Shown here piece after piece: positions 1-6,019 of a DNA stretch of 64,000 nucleotides (position 1 is its first letter; each line of letters begins with the position of its first letter). The notes under the pieces were generated by a model. The model saw only the letters and a list, made by a program, of their open reading frames with translations, had not been told where the DNA came from and did not search any database. A program made the translations under genes and the position numbers. The DNA is from CADEED01 sp035502995 (GTDB lineage: Bacteria; Pseudomonadota; Gammaproteobacteria; Steroidobacterales; Steroidobacteraceae), in assembly GCA_035502995.1 (NCBI GenBank), contig DATJTW010000123.1, positions 27,058 to 91,057 of the forward strand, given 5' to 3'.

Positions 1-503
1 ACGAATCGCACCCGGAAGTCGCCGGCAAGCTGATCGGCTCCATCCCGCGCCTCGAGGCCGTGGCCGCGATGGTCGCCGGCCAGATGCAGGTGCCGGGCCG
101 CGACATCGCCACCGGCGATCCGTCGACGTGGAGCCCCGAGAAGATAGGCGCCGCGATCCTCTGGGCGGCGGTGCGTTTCGACCGCTACGTGAGCCAGGGC
201 CGCATGCCCGAGCAGGCCGCGCAGCTCGTGAACCAGGCCGCACCCGGCCTGCCGCTGGCGATCACCGCGGCGATGGCGAATGCCATCTCGAACGACTCCG
301 GCCTCGTGATCACGCGCGCCGTCAGCCTGCGCGAGCTCGAGGTCGGCATGACCATCGACGCCGACGTGATGAGCGCGCGCGGCACGCGACTGGTGCCGGC
401 CGGCACCGAAGTGAATTCCACCGTTCTCGAACGACTCAAGGCCGTCGCCAGTGGCGTCGGTGTCGTCGAGCCGATCCGTGTTTCCGTGAAAGTGCTCGAT
501 TGA
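1..503 (+). CDS. HD-domain signalling protein, C-terminal part (5' truncated)
   Basis: The frame is open from base 3, so the gene begins upstream of the window. The first visible residues (ESHPEVAGKLIGSIPRLE) match the helix after the active site of HD-type phosphohydrolases, in which an H-P-E-V-G segment is followed by I-P-R-L. The last ~55 residues read LRELEVGMTIDADVMS and continue with a G-hydrophobic-P-A-G pattern, the tail common in HD-domain response regulators. The catalytic HD residues and any receiver domain lie outside the window, so activity (for example cyclic-di-GMP hydrolysis) cannot be judged. A response regulator follows 18 bp downstream, which suggests a shared signalling operon. 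The family is fairly sure, the exact function is not. Confidence 0.6.
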   Translation, partial: ESHPEVAGKLIGSIPRLEAVAAMVAGQMQVPGRDIATGDPSTWSPEKIGAAILWAAVRFDRYVSQGRMPEQAAQLVNQAAPGLPLAITAAMANAISNDSGLVITRAVSLRELEVGMTIDADVMSARGTRLVPAGTEVNSTVLERLKAVASGVGVVEPIRVSVKVLD

Positions 504-521
504 GAGCCGGGACGTAGCGTC

Positions 522-1106
522 ATGCAAAGGGCAAAAATTCTGCTGGTCGACGATGAGCCGAACCTGACTTCGGCACTGGTGCGCAGCCTCGACCGCAAGC
601 AGTTCGAGATCTTCACCGCGGACTCCGCGCAGCAGGGCCTGATGATCCTCGCCGGCAACGACATCGACGTCGTGGTCTCGGACGAGCGCATGCCCGGCAT
701 GACCGGTTCGCAGTTCCTCGCCGAAGTGCGCAAGCAGTGGCCGAGCACCATCCGCATGATCCTGTCTGGCCAGGCCGATCTCGAAGCGGCGGTACGCGCG
801 ATCAACGAGGGCGAGGTCTACCGCTTCCTGCTGAAGCCCTGTCATCCGACGGAATTGCAGATGACCATCCTGCAGGGCCTGCAGCACAAGCAGCTCGTCG
901 CGCAGAGCCGCAAGCTGCTGATGGAGCATCAGAAGAACATGAACCTGCTCGAAGAGCTCGAGAAGGCGAACCCGGGCATCACGAAGATCGACATGGACGA
1001 GGACGGCGCGATCCTCGTCGAAGAGGAAGACGGCGGCGGGCAGGAAGACGTGGCGTCGCTGCTCAAGGATCTCGAGCGCGAGATGCTGAAGATCGGGTCG
1101 AGGTAA
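522..1106 (+). CDS. Response regulator, receiver domain with acidic coiled C-terminus
   Basis: This 194-residue protein has a CheY-like receiver at about residues 4-120. Visible hallmarks are the acidic pair in LLVDDEP, the phospho-acceptor Asp in VVVSDERMPGM, and the Lys of FLLKPCHPTEL. The remaining ~70 residues form an amphipathic helix (LMEHQKNMNLLEELEKANP) and a very acidic stretch (EEEDGGGQED). There is no DNA-binding, HD or GGDEF output domain. Such receivers usually act by protein-protein contact or feed a separate enzyme. The partial HD-type gene just upstream is the obvious partner, by inference only. The gene converges on fabH with ~30 bp between the stop codons. Confidence 0.85.
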   Translation: MQRAKILLVDDEPNLTSALVRSLDRKQFEIFTADSAQQGLMILAGNDIDVVVSDERMPGMTGSQFLAEVRKQWPSTIRMILSGQADLEAAVRAINEGEVYRFLLKPCHPTELQMTILQGLQHKQLVAQSRKLLMEHQKNMNLLEELEKANPGITKIDMDEDGAILVEEEDGGGQEDVASLLKDLEREMLKIGSR

Positions 1107-1136
1107 TAGGTTGGCGAGGTAGTTCGGTGCCGACGC

Positions 1137-2111
1137 TCAGAACCGGACGAGCGCGCTTCCCCAGGTAAAGCCGCCGCCGAAGGCTTCCAGCAGCAGCAGG
1201 TCGCCGCGTTTCACGCGGCCATCGCGGACACCCGTATCCAGCGCCAGCGGCACGGAGGCCGTCGACGTGTTGCCGTGGTCCTGCACGGTGACGATCACGC
1301 GCTCCATCGGCAGCTCCAGCCGCTTCGCCATCGCGCCGATGATGCGGATGTTCGCCTGGTGCGGCACCAGCCAGTTCACCGCGGAGCGATCGAGGCCATT
1401 CGCGGCCAACGCCTCGTCGACGGCCGAACCCAGCTTGGTCACCGCCACCTTGAACACTTCGCTGCCGGCCATCCGGATGCCGATGTTCACCTTCTGCGTC
1501 GCGGGGTCGACCTGGAAGCCCTTCGACACGCCGCTTTCGACGTACAGCAGGTCTTTATAGGTGCCGTCCGAATGCAGGTGCGTGCTCATGACGCCCGGCT
1601 CGGCCGACGGCTTGAGGATGACGGCACCGGCGCCGTCCGCGAACAACACGGCGGTGCTGCGGTCCGACCAGTCGGTGATGCGGGACAACGTCTCCGCGCC
1701 GACCACCAGCGCGCACTTGGCCTCGCCCGACTTCACGAACTTGTCGGCGATCGACAGCGCGTAGATGAAACCGCTGCACGCGGTCTCGACGGAGAACGCG
1801 GGGCAACCGCGCGCACCGAGGCGCGCCTGCAGCAGCGTGCCGCAGTTCGGGAACACGAGATCCGGCGTGGTGGTGCCGAACACGATGAAGTCGACTTCGG
1901 CCGGCGTGACCCCCGCGGCCTCGATGGCGCGGCGCGCGGCGATCTCCGCGAGATCGACGGTGGTCTGGCCTTCCGCGGCGATGTGGCGGCGCTCGATGCC
2001 GGTACGCGTACGGATCCACTCGTCGGTGGTATCCATGGTCTTCTCGAGATCGTGGTTCGAGACGACCTTCTCCGGCAGGTACGAACCGGTGCCGGCAATG
2101 CGTGAATACAT
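1137..2111 (-). CDS. fabH: Beta-ketoacyl-ACP synthase III (FabH)
   Basis: FabH condenses acetyl-CoA with malonyl-ACP to start type II fatty-acid synthesis in the cytoplasm. The 324-residue length is normal. The active-site Cys112 lies in VETACSGFIYAL, His in WLVPHQANIRI and Asn in DHGNTSTASVPLAL, giving the Cys-His-Asn triad. The start is ATG at 2111, 9 bp after the plsX stop, so the two are co-transcribed in the order yceD-rpmF-plsX-fabH. In many gammaproteobacteria fabD, fabG and acpP follow fabH. Here the next gene converges from the other strand, so that part of the cluster is not adjacent. Confidence 0.97.
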   Translation of the reverse strand: MYSRIAGTGSYLPEKVVSNHDLEKTMDTTDEWIRTRTGIERRHIAAEGQTTVDLAEIAARRAIEAAGVTPAEVDFIVFGTTTPDLVFPNCGTLLQARLGARGCPAFSVETACSGFIYALSIADKFVKSGEAKCALVVGAETLSRITDWSDRSTAVLFADGAGAVILKPSAEPGVMSTHLHSDGTYKDLLYVESGVSKGFQVDPATQKVNIGIRMAGSEVFKVAVTKLGSAVDEALAANGLDRSAVNWLVPHQANIRIIGAMAKRLELPMERVIVTVQDHGNTSTASVPLALDTGVRDGRVKRGDLLLLEAFGGGFTWGSALVRF

Positions 2112-2120
2112 GTTGACCCT

Positions 2121-3170
2121 TCAGTCGGCCGTGACGTTGTTAGTCGGCGCAGCGGCCGGCGCGTCCGCCGGCGTCTTCGCCAGCGCGTTCGCGATGGCGG
2201 CCGGCAACCCCCGGCGCATCGCCGTCGCCGCCGTCGAGATGGCCTGGGCGAAAGCGACACGGTCGGCGCTGCCGTGGCTTTTTACCACGACCGAGGTCAG
2301 TCCGACCATGCAGGCGCCGTTGTAGCGGCGCGGATCGAGCCCGGCGCCGACGCGCCGGAGCACGGGCCGGGCTAGCAACCCGGAGAGCTTGCTGAACGCG
2401 TTGCGCGAGAACTCGGTGCGCATCTGCTCGACGATGAGCTTGGCGAGGCCTTCCATGGTCTTCAGCGCGACGTTGCCCGTGAAACCATCGGTGACGACGA
2501 CGTCCACCTTCTCGTCGAAGATGTCGTGGCCTTCGACGAATCCCACGTAGTTCACGCCGCCGTTGCGGATGAGGTCGTGTGCCGCCTGCACGATTTCGTG
2601 ACCCTTCGTGTCTTCCTCGCCGATGTTGAGCAGGCCGACGCTGGGGTTGGCGATGCCGTAGACGTCGCGCGCGACGATGGAACCCATCGTGGCGAACTGC
2701 GCGAGCTGCAGCGCGCTGGCCTTGGAGTTCGCGCCGAGATCCAGCATGTGCGTGTGGCCGCCGTTGCGCGCCGGTACCGCGGACATGATGGGCGCGCGTT
2801 CCACGGGACCGACCGTCTTCAGCACGAAGTGCGACATCGCGGTCAGCGCGCCCGTGTTGCCGGCGCTGATCATCGCGCCCGCCTTGCCCTCCTTCACGAG
2901 GTCGATGGCGAGCCGCATGGAGGAATCCTTGCGGCGGCGGATCGCGTCGCGCGGATGCTCGGACATGCCGACGACGGACGCAGCCGCGTGCAAGCCGATG
3001 CGCGCCCGCACGGCGGCGGACGCGCCGGCGAGCGCGGGCTCGATCACGGAGGGTTGGCCGACGAGGATCAGCTCGAGGGCGGGGTCGGCCGCGAGCGCAC
3101 GCAATGCGCCCGGGACGCACTCCGGCGCGCCGGCGTCGCCACTCATCACATCGACGGCGATCGACGCCAT
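2121..3170 (-). CDS. plsX: Phosphate acyltransferase PlsX
   Basis: PlsX makes acyl-phosphate from acyl-ACP, the donor for PlsY in phosphatidic acid synthesis. The 349-residue protein begins MASIAVDVMSGDAGAPE and contains GAMISAGNTGAL and VVTDGFTGNVALKTMEG, which are family signatures. The C-terminus ends in an Ala/Pro-rich tail (DAPAAAPTNNVTAD) beyond the conserved core. It lies between rpmF (15 bp upstream) and fabH (9 bp downstream) on the same strand, the arrangement known from Escherichia coli. Confidence 0.97.
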   Translation of the reverse strand: MASIAVDVMSGDAGAPECVPGALRALAADPALELILVGQPSVIEPALAGASAAVRARIGLHAAASVVGMSEHPRDAIRRRKDSSMRLAIDLVKEGKAGAMISAGNTGALTAMSHFVLKTVGPVERAPIMSAVPARNGGHTHMLDLGANSKASALQLAQFATMGSIVARDVYGIANPSVGLLNIGEEDTKGHEIVQAAHDLIRNGGVNYVGFVEGHDIFDEKVDVVVTDGFTGNVALKTMEGLAKLIVEQMRTEFSRNAFSKLSGLLARPVLRRVGAGLDPRRYNGACMVGLTSVVVKSHGSADRVAFAQAISTAATAMRRGLPAAIANALAKTPADAPAAAPTNNVTAD

Positions 3171-3185
3171 GCGCCGGGAGACTAG

Positions 3186-3380
3186 TTAGTCTTCGGTCTC
3201 GACTTCGGCCGGCTTCTCGATGACTCGCTTGCCGCGATAGAAGCCGTCCGGGGTGATGCGGTGACGCAGGTGGGTCTCGCCCGACTGCGGATCGACGGAC
3301 AGCGCCGGCTTAGACAGCGCATCGTGCGAACGGTGCATGCCGCGCTTGGACGGCGTTTTACGACTCTTCTGAACGGGCAT
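3186..3380 (-). CDS. rpmF: 50S ribosomal protein L32
   Basis: A 64-residue basic protein beginning MPVQKSRKTPSKRGMHRSHD, typical of bacterial L32. The Zn-binding Cys residues found in some L32 proteins are absent, so this is the Cys-less form. The C-terminal half (LRHRITPDGFYRGKRVI) matches the gammaproteobacterial pattern. It sits between yceD and plsX, a conserved coupling of a ribosomal protein with phospholipid genes. Confidence 0.97.
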   Translation of the reverse strand: MPVQKSRKTPSKRGMHRSHDALSKPALSVDPQSGETHLRHRITPDGFYRGKRVIEKPAEVETED

Positions 3381-3405
3381 GACTCAATCCTCTTCCGGGC
3401 GATCG

Positions 3406-3936
3406 TTACTTGCGTTTCAACAGTTCGCCCAACTGTGCAAACGGTTTTCGAACCTGGTCGTCGGCCGCTTCTTCGGCTTCCGACTCCTGTCCGGGCAACA
3501 CCAACGGGCGGCCCGCACAGTCACTGTCTTCGTCGTGTCGCGCCACGTGCGGCAGCGCCAGCATGACTTCCTCGTCGACGAGGTCGCGAACGCTGATGCT
3601 GTCGCCCTCGACCAGAAAAACTTCCATCCCCTCCGGCACGCGATCGGCGGCGTCGTAGTCGCTCACCAGCGCGATGCGCGATTTCACCGTCACCGGCCAG
3701 CGCATCGGCTGCATGCAGCGCTGGCAGATGACCTCCGGCGCCGCGTCGACCTCGAGATCCGCGACCGCCTGGCCCGACTGCCGCGAGAACTGCACGTGGC
3801 CACTGGCCTCGCCGTCCGTCGACGTCAACTCGTGCGCCACCCGGGGCAACTGCGCCAGCGGGATCTGGAAATCCAGCGCGGTGTCAGTGCCAACCAGGGT
3901 GTCGACAGGAGCGCGTCGGGACCAGCCCAGTGACAT
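3406..3936 (-). CDS. yceD: YceD family protein (DUF177, 23S rRNA accumulation)
   Basis: A 176-residue DUF177 protein. The Cys pairs in APEVICQRCMQPM and the acidic C-terminal half (DYDAADRVPEGMEVFLV, then SVRDLVDEEVMLALPHV) are diagnostic. The family is linked to 23S rRNA accumulation and nearly always precedes rpmF. The frame stays open to 4047, but the start is set at ATG 3936 because a good sigma-70 promoter (TTGACT, 17 bp, TATCAT) lies at 3946-3974 on this strand. That places transcription initiation only a few bases before the ATG, so the mRNA would be nearly leaderless. Confidence 0.9.
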   Translation of the reverse strand: MSLGWSRRAPVDTLVGTDTALDFQIPLAQLPRVAHELTSTDGEASGHVQFSRQSGQAVADLEVDAAPEVICQRCMQPMRWPVTVKSRIALVSDYDAADRVPEGMEVFLVEGDSISVRDLVDEEVMLALPHVARHDEDSDCAGRPLVLPGQESEAEEAADDQVRKPFAQLGELLKRK

Positions 3937-3945
3937 GGGGCGCGT

Positions 3946-3974
3946 ATGATAGGCACCGCTTCCCCCCAAGTCAA
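3946..3974 (-). promoter_or_regulatory. Sigma-70-like promoter for yceD-rpmF-plsX-fabH
   Basis: Read on the minus strand, TTGACT (3974-3969) and TATCAT (3951-3946) are separated by exactly 17 bp, close to the consensus TTGACA/TATAAT. The predicted start, 6-7 bases past the -10 box, falls at about 3939, so the leader before the yceD ATG at 3936 would be about 3-4 nucleotides. Confidence 0.65.
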
Positions 3975-4003
3975 AACAACATTTACTCCAAGTCCTTGTT
4001 TTT

Positions 4004-4600
4004 ATGAGCCCCAGCGCGGCCCCGCGTCCCCTGATCCTCGCGTCCACGTCCCGCTACCGCGCCAGCCTGCTGCAGCGCTTCGGACTGGGCTTCGAGACGC
4101 AGGGTCCCGGCGTGGACGAAGGCGAACGGGCCGGCGAAACACCGCGCGGCCGGGCCTTCCGGCTGTCGGAGGCCAAGGCCGAAGCCGTGGCCGAACGCTT
4201 CCCGAACGCCATCGTCATCGGCGGCGACCAGGTGCCGGCCACCAGCACGACCATCCTCGACAAGCCCGGCAATGCGCAGAACTGCCGCGAACAGCTCAAG
4301 CTGCTGTCCGGTTCGACCGCCGAGTTCTATACCGCGTGCACCGTGCGCTGCATCGAGACCGGCGTGAAGCTCTCGCACGTCGACACGACGGCGGTGAAGC
4401 TGCGGCCGCTGTCGGATGCCGAGATCGACCGCTACATCGAGCGCGAGCAGCCGTTCGATTGCGCCGGCGGATTCAAGGCCGAGGCGTTGGGCATCGTGCT
4501 GTTCGAACGCATCGACACCGAGGACCCGACGGCCATCGTCGGCCTGCCACTCATCTGGCTGGCGAGCGCGTTGCGCGCCGTGGGCTTCGCCGTTCCCTAG
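4004..4600 (+). CDS. yceF: Maf-family nucleoside triphosphate pyrophosphatase (YceF type)
   Basis: This 198-residue protein hydrolyses non-canonical or modified nucleotides; the E. coli YceF subgroup prefers m7GTP. Visible motifs are LILASTSRYRASLLQRFGL at the N-terminus, the Glu in GPGVDEGE, the IVIGGDQV strand and the FDCAGGFKAEALGI loop, which separates YceF from Maf proteins with a DTxV pattern. It is transcribed away from yceD, and its last four bases overlap the 3' end of the convergent rluC. The rluC/yceF/yceD order matches E. coli except for orientation. Confidence 0.93.
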   Translation: MSPSAAPRPLILASTSRYRASLLQRFGLGFETQGPGVDEGERAGETPRGRAFRLSEAKAEAVAERFPNAIVIGGDQVPATSTTILDKPGNAQNCREQLKLLSGSTAEFYTACTVRCIETGVKLSHVDTTAVKLRPLSDAEIDRYIEREQPFDCAGGFKAEALGIVLFERIDTEDPTAIVGLPLIWLASALRAVGFAVP

Positions 4601-5622
4601 CGTCGCGTCTGGTCGGCGAGCACGTCGACCACCGCCGCGAGCTCCGGCGGCAGCGGCGCGTTGACGCTGAACTCCGTGCCGGATTCCGGCCACGTGAAGC
4701 TCACCTGGTGCGCATGCAGGAACATGCGCGCGAGCCCGAGCTCGCGCATCGTCGCGTTGAACTCCTCGTCGCCGTATTTCTCGTCGCCCGCGATGGGGTG
4801 TCCCGCATGTGCCGCGTGCACGCGGATCTGGTGCGTGCGCCCGGTCTCGAGCTCGACCTCGACCAGCGTCGCGCGCTTGCCGAAGAACTGCACGGGCTTG
4901 AACACGCTCGCAGCTTCCTTGCCCGACGCGTCGGCCTTCACGGTGCGTTCGCCGCCGACGCGGATGTCGGTGCGCAGCGGCACGTCGATGCGCTTCCGGC
5001 CGAGATCCCACTTGCCCTTCACGAGCGCCAGATAGCGTTTCTCGACCTGCCCTTCGCGCAACAACGCGTGCAACGTGCGCAACGCCGACGGCTTGCGCGC
5101 CACCAGCAACACGCCGCTGGTCTCTCGATCGAGCCGGTGCGCGAGCTCCAGCTCCTCGTCGGGCCGCGCCGCGCGCAGCGCCTCGATGACGCCGAAGCTG
5201 ACGCCGCTGCCGCCGTGCACGGCGACCCCGGCCGGCTTGTCGACGACCAGCAGCCGCGGCTCTTCGACGATGATGGCCCCGGTGACTCCCGAGACGAGGC
5301 CCGACGGGGCGCGCCGCGGCGGTGCCGCATCGCCGACGCGCACCGGCGGAACGCGCACGATGTCGCTTGCCTGCAACCGCTGTTCGGGCTTCGCGCGTTT
5401 GCCGTTCACGCGCACCTCGCCCTTGCGAATCACGCGGAAAACGAGGCTGCGCGGCACATCGGCGAGGAATTTCGAGAGGAAGTTGTCGAGCCGCTGGCCG
5501 TCGCCGCGCTCGCCCACCTCCACCTGCTGGACCTTTCTGACCACCGGTGTCGGCGGCGGAGCGGGTGGCGGCGGGTCCTGACGCTTGCGCGCCACAGGGG
5601 ATTCGTAACGTCTTGTTTTCAC
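4597..5622 (-). CDS. rluC: 23S rRNA pseudouridine synthase RluC
   Basis: RluC converts uridines 955, 2504 and 2580 of 23S rRNA (E. coli numbering) to pseudouridine. The 341-residue protein has an N-terminal S4-like RNA-binding domain (QRLDNFLSKFLADVPRS, EVRVNGKRAKP) and the catalytic RluA-type domain with the active Asp in LAHRLDRETSGVLLVAR. An N-terminal Pro-rich stretch (DPPPPAPPPTP) precedes the S4 domain. The gene is divergent from rne, as in E. coli, and its start codon overlaps the predicted rne promoter. Confidence 0.95.
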   Translation of the reverse strand: MKTRRYESPVARKRQDPPPPAPPPTPVVRKVQQVEVGERGDGQRLDNFLSKFLADVPRSLVFRVIRKGEVRVNGKRAKPEQRLQASDIVRVPPVRVGDAAPPRRAPSGLVSGVTGAIIVEEPRLLVVDKPAGVAVHGGSGVSFGVIEALRAARPDEELELAHRLDRETSGVLLVARKPSALRTLHALLREGQVEKRYLALVKGKWDLGRKRIDVPLRTDIRVGGERTVKADASGKEAASVFKPVQFFGKRATLVEVELETGRTHQIRVHAAHAGHPIAGDEKYGDEEFNATMRELGLARMFLHAHQVSFTWPESGTEFSVNAPLPPELAAVVDVLADQTRR

Positions 5623-5642
5623 TCAGGGTCTCGGGCTATGAT
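5613..5642 (+). promoter_or_regulatory. Putative rne promoter
   Basis: TTGTTT (5613-5618) and TATGAT (5637-5642) are 18 bp apart. Initiation near 5650 would give an rne leader of about 370 nt, close to the 361-nt leader of E. coli rne. The -35 element overlaps the rluC start region on the other strand. Confidence 0.5.
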
Positions 5643-5649
5643 CCGCGCC

Positions 5650-6019
5650 GTCGTCGTCCCCAGCAGTGTGTGACGACGCGATGCCGCGGCGCAGACGATC
5701 GCAACCATAAGACGACTCGAAGGCGACGCATGTTAGTTGGTCCTCGGTAACGAGGCCATCGCTCGAAGGCCGACTGGAATCTCGTGCTCGTTGCCGGTCC
5801 AAAAGACGCGACGAGCGCGGCGTCGGTGAAGTAGCCCAAAGGGTTTTGGCGCTCTGACCCATCTCGGGTCGGACAACAACGTGATCAACACGCCGCCCCA
5901 CAACAATCTTTGGCCTCACGGCATGTCCCCCCGCGTCGCGCGGTCGTGTGACGTGCCGTCCGTGAGGATATCCGCCGTTCGATTCGAGTTGGCCCGGAAG
6001 TCATTAGGGTCCAATTCAA
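5650..6019 (+). promoter_or_regulatory. Long rne 5' untranslated leader (probable autoregulatory region)
   Basis: The ~400 bp between rluC and rne contain no credible gene. The base composition is less GC-rich than its surroundings and has several short complementary arms and unstructured AT patches. In E. coli, RNase E binds and cuts its own 361-nt leader to limit its level. The same divergent context and similar length suggest the same role here. The hairpins themselves were not folded. Confidence 0.5.

Noticed and set aside
185..805. Long minus-strand frame opposite the two signalling genes
   Set aside because: It runs antisense across both plus-strand genes and has the Arg/Ser-rich composition of shadow frames in high-GC DNA.
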